This document shows positions 9,891 to 16,722 of a stretch of DNA of 64,000 nucleotides, piece by piece. The stretch covers positions 32,257 to 96,256 of the forward strand of contig JAZRAA010000031.1 in NCBI GenBank assembly GCA_045634325.1, given 5' to 3'. The stretch is from URNF01 sp045634325 (GTDB lineage: Bacteria; Bacillota; Clostridia; Oscillospirales; Acutalibacteraceae). Under the pieces are notes generated by a model that did not search any database, was not told the origin of the DNA, and was given only the letters and a program-made list of their open reading frames with translations. Made by a program: the position numbers and the translations under genes. The first letter of the stretch is position 1. Each line of letters begins with the position of its first letter.

Positions 9891-10708
9891 AACCTATATC
9901 TAATACGCAATTAAAAGAAATAGAATTCAATATTTTATTAGCCGTTGCTGAATTTTGTGAAGAACATAATCTTACATACTTTTTAGCTTATGGAACATTA
10001 ATTGGTGCTGTTAGACACGAAGGTTTTATTCCTTGGGATGATGATGTTGATATCATGATGCCTAGAAAAGACTATGAGTATCTTATATGCAATTTTAACC
10101 AATGTATGAAAAATACTCCTTACCACGCAATCGTTCCGTTTTCAAAATATGCGAAGCACAGCATATTAAAAATAGGAGATACTCGTACGATTAAAACCGA
10201 ACCGGAATATCACTATCGCTCAGGCAAAGAAGACGGCATGATAGATATTGATGTGTTCCCTCTTGATGGTGTGCCTGAAGAAATCTCGCAATATGAAAAT
10301 TGGTATGAAAAACTTTACCATCTATATACGGCTTTCTTCATCAAACAACGCACATTTAAAAACCTAAACAGTCGAGAAAAAATAAAAACTCTGATAAAAA
10401 AGATACATTGTCATCTTTCTTTTACAAAAAAAGAAATTATAAAGCAAACGCAACAGCTTCATCGAAAATACCCGTTCGACGAATGCAATTATGTAGGTTG
10501 TATCGAGAGTTGCTGGAATTCCAAAAAAAATCGCTTTAAAAAAGAATGGTTTGCAGATTATACCTTGTTGAAATTCTGTAATCACGAACTAAGAGCACCT
10601 ATTGGTTATCATGAGATATTAAGTCAAATGTATGGAGATTATATGCAACTCCCGCCAATAGAAGCTCAAGTTCCTCACCACTGTATGAATATATTTTGGA
10701 GGGAATGA
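9887..10708 (+). CDS. LicD family phosphotransferase
   Basis: A 273-residue protein with the LicD signature LTYFLAYGTLIGAVRHEGF followed by IPWDDDVDIMMPRKDYEYL, a nucleotidyltransferase-fold metal site with Asp pairs. LicD proteins transfer phosphocholine from CDP-choline to glycans; relatives transfer other phospho-alcohols. The next gene encodes a CDP-alcohol-forming cytidylyltransferase, so the two probably work as a pair to decorate the polysaccharide with a phosphodiester-linked group. No choline kinase or choline transporter is visible, so choline itself is not demonstrated. The start overlaps the flippase stop (ATGA). Confidence 0.9.
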   Translation: MKPISNTQLKEIEFNILLAVAEFCEEHNLTYFLAYGTLIGAVRHEGFIPWDDDVDIMMPRKDYEYLICNFNQCMKNTPYHAIVPFSKYAKHSILKIGDTRTIKTEPEYHYRSGKEDGMIDIDVFPLDGVPEEISQYENWYEKLYHLYTAFFIKQRTFKNLNSREKIKTLIKKIHCHLSFTKKEIIKQTQQLHRKYPFDECNYVGCIESCWNSKKNRFKKEWFADYTLLKFCNHELRAPIGYHEILSQMYGDYMQLPPIEAQVPHHCMNIFWRE

Positions 10709-10713
10709 CAAAT

Positions 10714-11139
10714 ATGAAAGTCGGATATACTTGTGGCGTTTATGATCTTTTTCATGTAGGACATTTAAATCTGTTTGAACGATGCAAAGAAAAATGTGAC
10801 TATTTGATTGTAGGGGTTTGTGATGACGAATATGTTCGCAAATTTAAAGATAAAGACCCCATCATCGGCGAAGGGGAACGTGCAAGAATTGTTGCAGCAT
10901 TAAAATGTGTAGATAAAGTTGTAATTATAGATTCCGACACTACCGTAGACAAATTAAAAGCATATAAAAATAATCCGTATGACATTTTATTTGTGGGTAG
11001 TGATTGGCAAGGTAGTGAAAGATTTTTGGCTACTGAAAAACAATTCAAAGAAAACAATTTAAATATTGAAATTGAATTCTTGCCATACACACAAACCGTA
11101 TCAACTTCAAAGATTATAGAAGAATTAAAAGCTAGATAA
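10714..11139 (+). CDS. Glycerol-3-phosphate-type cytidylyltransferase
   Basis: A 141-residue protein of the TagD/GCT class: GYTCGVYDLFHVGHLNLFERC contains the HxGH nucleotide-binding motif, and YTQTVSTSKII near the end is the second conserved motif (ISTTxI-like). It forms CDP-glycerol or another CDP-alcohol from CTP. The ATG at 10714 is preferred because the GGAGGG at 10698-10703 lies 10 bases before it and homologues begin MKVGYT; an ATG at 10705 overlaps the LicD stop but is only one base from that ribosome site. It would supply the activated group for LicD. Confidence 0.85.
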   Translation: MKVGYTCGVYDLFHVGHLNLFERCKEKCDYLIVGVCDDEYVRKFKDKDPIIGEGERARIVAALKCVDKVVIIDSDTTVDKLKAYKNNPYDILFVGSDWQGSERFLATEKQFKENNLNIEIEFLPYTQTVSTSKIIEELKAR

Positions 11140-11224
11140 ACATTATTAAAATAACGTCGGAAAGTCAGCCTGTTTGATTTATGATTGGAAGCTTTAGTCT
11201 TCAATAGTGAAAGGATATCAAATC

Positions 11225-13447
11225 GTGAAAGAGCATCGTATATATAATAAAATAGGGATTATTACCCTTCATCACAATATAAATTATGGTGCAAATATGC
11301 AGGCTTTTGCAACTTGCAAATTCACAAATGAGCATAATTATGATTCTAAAATTGTTGATTATAGATTGGAAAAACAAGAATTGAAAACCCATGTGGGTAG
11401 CTGGCTGTTAATTTCTTGGCGTAATGATAAAAGCAAATCAATAAAGCGAAAAATAAAGTTGGCCATAGCTTTATTGATATCAATTCCTGAAAAATATATG
11501 CGCTTACGACATTTCAAAAAATTCAGAAAAAAACATTGCAAATTATCAGATGTGTGTAAGAGTGCGCGTGACATTGTAAACAAAAAATTTGATTGCGTAA
11601 TTTGCGGCTCTGACCAGGTTTGGAATCCCAATATTACCGAAGGTATTAATCCTGTTTACTTTGGGGACATATTAGGGGTGAAAAACAAAATTTCTTACGC
11701 TGCGAGCTTGGGTAGGGATACGTATAACGAAACAGACGAAGTGACAGCGGCAAAACTCATTGGTAAAATGGATTACGTGTCTGTTCGTGAAGAAAAATCG
11801 GTCGCTTATATTGAAAAAATTTCAGGGAAAAAGGTATCGTGCGTTTGTGACCCGGTGTTCCTTCTTGACAAACAAGAATATATAAAAATTGCAAAACCCA
11901 TAAAAACAAAAAAACCATATCTGCTTGTGTATAGTGTTGTAGGCAATCATGATATGCTTCGTGCGGCGTTGGACTTTGCAAAACAACAGAACTTGACGGT
12001 AGTGGAAATTTGTCAAAGTAAAAATCGAAAGCAAAAGCATATGCAATTAACGTCGGTCTCGCCAGAGGAGTTTTTAGGTGCCATTTTAAACGCGGAATGC
12101 GTTGTGACAAACTCCTTTCACGGTACAGCTTTTTCGATTATTCTTGAAAAAGATTTTTATGCTTTTGATAACAAAGACAGAGGCAGCCGCATAACCGATT
12201 TGTTAACAAAAGCGGGGCTTTTGGACTGCATGACACAAGGGGAAATCGCCCCCAAAAATCCTATTGATTATACTATGGTTAATGAAAATTTAAAAACGTA
12301 CATTGACCAGTCCAAAAACTTCCTGCTAACCGTTTTAAATGCATCCAAAATCCCAACAACCGAAAACTGTATTGGTTGCGGCGTGTGTAAGGCTGTGTGT
12401 AAAAAGCAAGCAATTGGTTTAATTAAAAATACACAAGGGTTTATAAAATCCTACATCGACAGCGATAAATGCGTTGATTGCGGTCTTTGTAAACAAGCTT
12501 GTCCCATCGAAAACACCCCTCCCAAAAACGAGATGCCGGAGGTATTTGCCTATAAAGCAAAAGATTCTTTAAGAAAGAACTCCACTTCGGGTGGTGCCGC
12601 ATCCGCTTTGGCAGAGGCGATCATTCAAAAGGGCGGAAGTGTTTACGGCGCTTGCTTAGATAAAAATTTTAGGCTTTCTCATATTAGAATAACCAATAAA
12701 AAAGATGTCATTTTGTTGCAAGGTACAAAATATATTCAAAGTGATATAACGCATATTTTTGATGATTTGAAGCATGACCTTGTAAACGGTATACCTGTTT
12801 TGTTTACGGGGACGCCTTGCCAGGCGGCAGCGGTTTTAAATTTTGTGGAAACAAATAAAATACCGCGACAAAAACTGTATCTGTGCGACATTATATGTCA
12901 CGGTGTACCCTCTCCCCGCGCGTTTAATGAATTTATTGCATGGCTTAAACAAAAGGAGACTTTTGATACCTATTATTTTAGAAATAAAAAGCTTTCCTGG
13001 CGCGGCGATTCAGCGAGCGTAAACACGCAAGAGGGTGTAAAAACAAACAGATATATTTCAGGTTTCATGAATCTGTATTATAGTAATTTACTCACTGATG
13101 AAGCCTGTTTCAACTGCAAGTTTACCACCAAAGAAAGAGTGAGCGATATCACGGTTTCTGATTTTTGGGGCATTGAAGATACGGCGGTCGAATTTGAAGA
13201 TGCATTAGGCGTTTCAATGGTGCTAATTAACACCGCAAACGGCAGAGAGTTGTTTGATGCAGTAGGTGGTAAAAAGAAGAGCGTTACTTTAGATAACGCG
13301 AAGCAACCGCAACTCAAGAAACCTACCGAAAAACCTAGCGGTTATGCTGACTTTTGGCAAAATTACGATATACATTCTGCACTGCATACACATGGTGCAA
13401 TCAAAGACAGTTTCAAAACAAAACTATATAAACTCATAATAAGATAA
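11225..13447 (+). CDS. Polysaccharide pyruvyltransferase fused to Fe-S FrhB-type protein
   Basis: A 740-residue two-part protein. Residues 1 to about 365 are a polysaccharide pyruvyl transferase domain: KIGIITLHHNINYGANMQ, ICGSDQVWNPN, SYAASLGRD and TNSFHGTAFSI. Then comes a two-cluster ferredoxin segment (CIGCGVCKAVC and CVDCGLCKQACP). The rest is the coenzyme F420 hydrogenase/dehydrogenase beta-subunit fold: KNSTSGGAASALAEAI, GTPCQAAAVLNFV, DIICHGVPSP and DITVSDFWGIED. The GTG at 11225 is preferred because AAAGGA lies nine bases before it; a GTG at 11207 is possible. The transferase part should act on a sugar of the repeat unit; the redox part is often encoded beside pyruvyltransferases but its role there is not established. 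Last gene of the locus. Confidence 0.85.
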   Translation: MKEHRIYNKIGIITLHHNINYGANMQAFATCKFTNEHNYDSKIVDYRLEKQELKTHVGSWLLISWRNDKSKSIKRKIKLAIALLISIPEKYMRLRHFKKFRKKHCKLSDVCKSARDIVNKKFDCVICGSDQVWNPNITEGINPVYFGDILGVKNKISYAASLGRDTYNETDEVTAAKLIGKMDYVSVREEKSVAYIEKISGKKVSCVCDPVFLLDKQEYIKIAKPIKTKKPYLLVYSVVGNHDMLRAALDFAKQQNLTVVEICQSKNRKQKHMQLTSVSPEEFLGAILNAECVVTNSFHGTAFSIILEKDFYAFDNKDRGSRITDLLTKAGLLDCMTQGEIAPKNPIDYTMVNENLKTYIDQSKNFLLTVLNASKIPTTENCIGCGVCKAVCKKQAIGLIKNTQGFIKSYIDSDKCVDCGLCKQACPIENTPPKNEMPEVFAYKAKDSLRKNSTSGGAASALAEAIIQKGGSVYGACLDKNFRLSHIRITNKKDVILLQGTKYIQSDITHIFDDLKHDLVNGIPVLFTGTPCQAAAVLNFVETNKIPRQKLYLCDIICHGVPSPRAFNEFIAWLKQKETFDTYYFRNKKLSWRGDSASVNTQEGVKTNRYISGFMNLYYSNLLTDEACFNCKFTTKERVSDITVSDFWGIEDTAVEFEDALGVSMVLINTANGRELFDAVGGKKKSVTLDNAKQPQLKKPTEKPSGYADFWQNYDIHSALHTHGAIKDSFKTKLYKLIIR

Positions 13448-13454
13448 CGTAAAA

Positions 13455-13489
13455 AGCGCTGTTAGATTTAAAATCTAACAGCGCTTTTT
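13455..13489 (+). terminator. Rho-independent terminator of polysaccharide locus
   Basis: A perfect 15-bp inverted repeat (left arm 13455-13469, centre base 13470, right arm 13471-13485) ends in a run of five T. It follows the stop of the pyruvyltransferase fusion by 8 bases and separates the AT-rich polysaccharide locus from the riboswitch-controlled genes. Confidence 0.92.
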
Positions 13490-13490
13490 G

Positions 13491-13519
13491 TTGAAAAAAG
13501 TCGCAAGGTGTGGTATGCT
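13491..13519 (+). promoter_or_regulatory. Sigma-A-type promoter of the riboswitch operon
   Basis: TTGAAA at 13491-13496, a 17-base spacer and TATGCT at 13514-13519. It begins just after the preceding terminator and places the transcription start shortly before the conserved riboswitch core. Confidence 0.6.
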
Positions 13520-13690
13520 TGTTGTGTTGTATGGGGAAACAGGTGTGAGTCCTGTACGAGCCCGTCGCCGTGAGATGCGCAAATTGTTTGTTTTCTGACC
13601 CGATGCCGCAAAATCGGGGACAAGCCATTGGGTGTATTGCCCGAGAAGGTGAAAACGAATGCATCAAGTCGAAATACCCGACAACAAAAT
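13520..13690 (+). promoter_or_regulatory. Cobalamin (B12) riboswitch
   Basis: The 5' core at 13533-13573 reads GGGGAAACAGGTG, then GAGTCC, then CCCGTCGCCGTGA, matching the conserved GGGAA..GGTG..A.TCC..CCCGC.AC.GT core of cobalamin riboswitches. The 3' part at 13618-13651 has GCCATTGG and GAGAAGG, the usual B12-box end. Downstream, 13701-13729 can fold into a nested stem (TTCTCC with GGAGAA enclosing AAACCG with CGGTTT). The TCTCC of this stem could alternatively pair with the GGAGA of the next gene's ribosome site, so translational control is plausible. The exact ends are estimates. Confidence 0.88.
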
Positions 13691-13753
13691 TCTCCGCTAT
13701 AAACCGCGGTAGCCGGTTTGGAGAAACTTATATTTTAAAAGGAGATTCAAACT

Positions 13754-14194
13754 ATGAAAAAAACAAAATTGACCAAAATTTTGTCGCTCATCGTTTGTAT
13801 CGTGCTGATTGCGGCTATGGCACTGTTTACAACCGGTTGTAACGACAACAAACCCACCGACCCTGCGCTCTCCGAAAGTGCGCCCGCACCTGCAACGGTT
13901 TTAGGCGAGGGACAAACCGTGTTCGCCTTCACCGTCATTGACCTTGCAGGCAAACAAACCGCTTTTGAAATTCACACCGACGAAACCACCGTCGGCGACG
14001 CCTTATATCAGCTGAATTTCATCGATGGAAAAGACGACGGATATGTGCAAACGGTCAACGGCAATAAACTTGATTTTAAAAACGATAACGCCTACTGGGC
14101 ATTTTATATCAACGATGCCTACGCTTCCACCGGTGTATATCAAACCAACATCGCCGCCGACACTTCCTATGCGTTCAAAGCGGAGGCCGCGTGA
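13754..14194 (+). CDS. DUF4430 (transcobalamin C-terminal-like) lipoprotein
   Basis: A 146-residue exported protein. KKTKLTKILSLIVCIVLIAA is a signal peptide ending at a lipobox-like TTGC near residue 28, so it is probably a lipoprotein outside the membrane. The mature part has the DUF4430 fold also found at the C-end of vertebrate transcobalamin and intrinsic factor: TTVGDALYQLNF, then YWAFYINDAYASTGVYQTNI. Family knowledge links such domains to binding cobalamin or other ligands. The upstream B12 riboswitch and the downstream ECF S component, whose GTG overlaps this stop, suggest a substrate-capture lipoprotein for vitamin B12 or a related corrinoid. Ribosome site AAAGGAG precedes the ATG. 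Confidence 0.85.
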   Translation: MKKTKLTKILSLIVCIVLIAAMALFTTGCNDNKPTDPALSESAPAPATVLGEGQTVFAFTVIDLAGKQTAFEIHTDETTVGDALYQLNFIDGKDDGYVQTVNGNKLDFKNDNAYWAFYINDAYASTGVYQTNIAADTSYAFKAEAA

Positions 14195-14700
14195 AAATCA
14201 ACATCAAAGAATTAGCAGTGTTTGCCATGCTCGCTGCAGTGATGTGTGTTTCTAAATTCATAACCGAATGGTTACCCAACGTGCACTTGCTAGGCGTGTT
14301 TATCGTTGCCATAACGGTGGTGTATCGCACAAAAGCATTGTTCCCGCTATACACCTTTGTTTTTCTCATCGGTCTGTTTTACGGATTTCCGACGTGGTGG
14401 ATACCATATATATATCTATGGGCAGTGCTGTGGGGAATGACCATGCTGTTGCCCCGCAACTTGCCCGATAAGATCAAACCTTTCTTATATATAGGCGTTT
14501 GTGGGTTGCACGGCTTTTTATACGGCACACTGTATGCGCCCGCACAAGCGTTACTATTTGGGTTGGATTTCAAAGGCATGGTAACGTGGATTATCGCAGG
14601 TCTGCCGTGGGATTTGGTGCACGGTGTGAGCAACCTGGTATGCGGGCTGCTCATTATGCCCATCATCATAGCTCTCAAACAAGCCCAAAAATACATTTGA
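14191..14700 (+). CDS. ECF transporter S component, probable corrinoid specificity
   Basis: A 169-residue membrane protein with about five to six helices, beginning VKINIKELAVFAMLAAVMCVSKF, the typical first helix of ECF substrate-binding (S) components. Gly/Trp-rich loops such as GFPTWWIPYIYLW and GLPWDLVHGVSNLVCG follow. S components capture a vitamin and need the shared EcfA/EcfT energising module, which is not in this window. The GTG start overlaps the upstream stop (GTGA). Riboswitch control and the DUF4430 partner point to cobalamin uptake; this is inference from context. Confidence 0.82.
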   Translation: MKINIKELAVFAMLAAVMCVSKFITEWLPNVHLLGVFIVAITVVYRTKALFPLYTFVFLIGLFYGFPTWWIPYIYLWAVLWGMTMLLPRNLPDKIKPFLYIGVCGLHGFLYGTLYAPAQALLFGLDFKGMVTWIIAGLPWDLVHGVSNLVCGLLIMPIIIALKQAQKYI

Positions 14701-14715
14701 CAAGGGAGAAACCGC

Positions 14716-15321
14716 ATGGATTTTACGATTGTTAAAGAAAATTTAGAAAAGCGCGGCTTTGCGGTGCGCACGTTTGATACTGCCGCAGATGCCGCCGCCT
14801 ATTTGAACGAAACCATCGACGGCAAAACTGTCGGTATCGGCGGGTCGATGACCGTTGAAGAAATGGGATTGATCGATACACTTTCGTCCCACAACACCGT
14901 GCACTGTCACAGCCGTGTGCCCGACGGCGATACGGCACAAAACGTCATTGACCGTGCCGCCGCCGCACAAGTGTATCTTTCCTCTGTCAACGGCTTGGCG
15001 GAAAGCGGCGAAGTTATCAACATCGACGGTCGTTGCAACCGTGTGGCTTCCACGCTGTACGGACACGAAAAGGTGTTTTTCATCGTCGGTGCCAACAAAA
15101 TTGCGCCCGACTACGAAAAAACACTGTGGCGGGCACGCAATATTGCCGCCCCCAAAAACGCAAAGCGCCTCAATCGTAAAACACCGTGCGCCGTCAAAGC
15201 AGACAAATGCTATGACTGTTCCTCTCCCGAGCGCATCTGCCGTGCCTTGTGCGTGTTATGGGAAAAACCCAGCGCTGCTGACATCGAAATCGTGTTGGTG
15301 AACGAAAATTTAGGATACTAA
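14716..15321 (+). CDS. LUD-domain protein (LutB/LutC family, DUF162)
   Basis: A 201-residue cytoplasmic protein. FTIVKENLEKRGFAVRTFDT, GKTVGIGGSMTVEEMGL and EVINIDGRCNRVASTLYGHEKVFFIVG are the conserved blocks of the single-domain LUD family. LutB and LutC of lactate oxidation share this domain, but many stand-alone clostridial copies have no known role. Several Cys residues cluster near the C-end (KCYDCSSPERICRALC), which could hold a metal or Fe-S site. It is the third gene behind the B12 riboswitch, 15 bases after the ECF gene, so it may be used in corrinoid-dependent metabolism; that link is speculative. Confidence 0.8.
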   Translation: MDFTIVKENLEKRGFAVRTFDTAADAAAYLNETIDGKTVGIGGSMTVEEMGLIDTLSSHNTVHCHSRVPDGDTAQNVIDRAAAAQVYLSSVNGLAESGEVINIDGRCNRVASTLYGHEKVFFIVGANKIAPDYEKTLWRARNIAAPKNAKRLNRKTPCAVKADKCYDCSSPERICRALCVLWEKPSAADIEIVLVNENLGY

Positions 15322-15330
15322 TCAAACAAA

Positions 15331-15360
15331 AAAACGCTGTACCGCAAGGTACAGCGTTTT
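15331..15360. terminator. Bidirectional terminator between convergent genes
   Basis: A 13-bp perfect stem (15331-15343 with 15348-15360) and a GCAA loop. T-runs follow it on both strands, so it can serve the LUD gene on + and the kinase gene on -. Confidence 0.88.
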
Positions 15361-15365
15361 TCTTT

Positions 15366-16601
15366 TTATTGATAGTCTTTCAGAGCGGGGATGTCGAGGC
15401 GGCCGGAGGTTTTGAGCATCTGCTCTAACTCTTCTTTAGTCAGCACGCCGTCGGTGGAATTGTCTGCAAACAGGCTCGAACCTGCCACGGCAGATGCAAA
15501 TTCCAACATGTATTGGTCTTCATACCCGTTATACAGGCTATACAAGCAACCCGCACAATACGCATCGCCCGCACCCACAGAACCGCAGATTTTCTCTTTC
15601 GGGATAGCCAGCGACGGTACCGCCGTGAACTTGCCGGTGGCAACGTCCAAGCAGAAGCCTGCTTCTTTACAGTGCACGACAACTTTTTCTTTCACGCCGC
15701 CGTCAGCGAGCAGTTGCATGGTTTTGCGGATATTCTCCACATCGAGACTGCCGTCCTCTTTGTACGGGGACAGGTCGGAAACACGACTGCTTTCCACTTC
15801 GTTGATGATGCAGTAGTCGCAATATTTGAGCACCGGCAAAATGGTCTTTTTATAATCCGCAACCGAGTTGCTCACGACGTCGAAAGAGGTTTTGATACCA
15901 CGTGCTTGCACGTCATGCAAGAAACGTGCCATCACGGTGCCGTATTCTTCGTCGGGTTGGTCAAATTTGTCCAACAACAAAATGTAACCGATATGTAAAA
16001 TGGCGGCTTGCATGGTGGACAAATCCACGTCTTCGGGAGAGAACACCGCATTCGCGCCGCCGGTGGTGAAGAAGGTGCGTTCACCGGTGGACAAGCTGAT
16101 AACGTCCGAAAATGCGGTGGGCAGGGTTTTATCGGTCAACACACGGGTGGTGTCGATGCCGTAGCGGTTCATTTGACCTACCACGAACTGACCGTTTTCA
16201 TCGTCGCCCACGCGACCGCACGCAGCGAGCGGCACTCTTCTGTCGATGCGTGCCACGTCCACCGCCGTGTTGGGTACACTGCCGCCGATTGCACGGCTGA
16301 CAGCCGTAATATTAGCAAGCATGCCGATTTCGGGGTAGCAATCCACCGTTTTCACGATGTCTGCAATGATGTTGCCCGCAAACACGATGCCTTTGCGTTG
16401 TCCGGTCATCAAATAATCCACCGACACGCCAAACACGTTTGCCAATGCAGGAAACTGGGTGATTTCAGGGTAACCCTGTCCGTTTTCCCATTTGCTCACG
16501 GTTTTTGCGCTGATGTGTAATTTTTCCGCCAATGCCGTTTGGGTCAGACCCGCTTTGCGACGTAATGCGGAAATGGTTTGTCCGATACTGATAGCGTCCA
16601 T
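15366..16601 (-). CDS. XRE-type HTH domain fused to PfkB-family sugar kinase
   Basis: A 411-residue fusion. The ATG at 16601 is chosen because AAAGGAGG lies 8 bases upstream; a longer frame exists but lacks a ribosome site. Residues 1-60 are an XRE-type helix-turn-helix: IGQTISALRRKAGLTQTALAEKLHIS, then TVSKWENGQGYPE. After a short linker the kinase starts at about residue 70 (GIVFAGNIIADIVKTVDCYPE), with GGSVPNTAVDVARI, the acceptor loop and CGSVGAGDAYCAGCLYSL, which carries the GAGD anion hole and catalytic Asp of ribokinase-family enzymes. It may phosphorylate a sugar or nucleoside and bind DNA, perhaps its own promoter. The substrate is unknown. Confidence 0.88.
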   Translation of the reverse strand: MDAISIGQTISALRRKAGLTQTALAEKLHISAKTVSKWENGQGYPEITQFPALANVFGVSVDYLMTGQRKGIVFAGNIIADIVKTVDCYPEIGMLANITAVSRAIGGSVPNTAVDVARIDRRVPLAACGRVGDDENGQFVVGQMNRYGIDTTRVLTDKTLPTAFSDVISLSTGERTFFTTGGANAVFSPEDVDLSTMQAAILHIGYILLLDKFDQPDEEYGTVMARFLHDVQARGIKTSFDVVSNSVADYKKTILPVLKYCDYCIINEVESSRVSDLSPYKEDGSLDVENIRKTMQLLADGGVKEKVVVHCKEAGFCLDVATGKFTAVPSLAIPKEKICGSVGAGDAYCAGCLYSLYNGYEDQYMLEFASAVAGSSLFADNSTDGVLTKEELEQMLKTSGRLDIPALKDYQ

Positions 16602-16619
16602 GTGACCGCCTCCTTTTAC

Positions 16620-16632
16620 TGTTATCATAACA
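16620..16632. promoter_or_regulatory. Palindromic candidate operator over the HTH-kinase -10 box
   Basis: TGTTATCATAACA is a perfect 13-base palindrome (odd centre). It covers the -10 box of the kinase-fusion gene and lies 18 bases before its ATG. Position and symmetry suit autoregulation by the fusion's XRE domain; this is inference. Confidence 0.45.
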
Positions 16633-16652
16633 AAACTGTATGCGCTTGTAAA
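16624..16652 (-). promoter_or_regulatory. Promoter of HTH-PfkB gene
   Basis: On the - strand TTTACA (16652-16647), a 17-base spacer, and TATGAT (16629-16624), 22 bases before the ATG at 16601. Confidence 0.7.
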
Positions 16653-16655
16653 CCT

Positions 16656-16706
16656 ATCTTTTGTGGATAAAGAACGGAGATTTTTTCGCTCTTCATCCAC
16701 AAAAAT
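16656..16706. repeat. Inverted repeat containing a perfect DnaA box and a one-mismatch partner
   Basis: Between the kinase-fusion promoter and the yfhO stop, TTTTGTGGATAAAGA is mirrored by TCTTCATCCACAAAA, a 15-bp stem with one G-T pair and a 16-base centre. The left arm holds TGTGGATAA (16662-16670), the complement of the consensus DnaA box TTATCCACA. The right arm holds TCATCCACA (16693-16701). Neither strand has the T-run of a terminator. It could be a DnaA-binding site or simply a hairpin. Confidence 0.45.
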
Positions 16707-16722
16707 CTACTAATCGTGGTTA

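Noticed and set aside
13570..13842. 90-residue open frame through the riboswitch
   Set aside because: Overlaps the B12 aptamer and the DUF4430 gene in another frame; no ribosome site.
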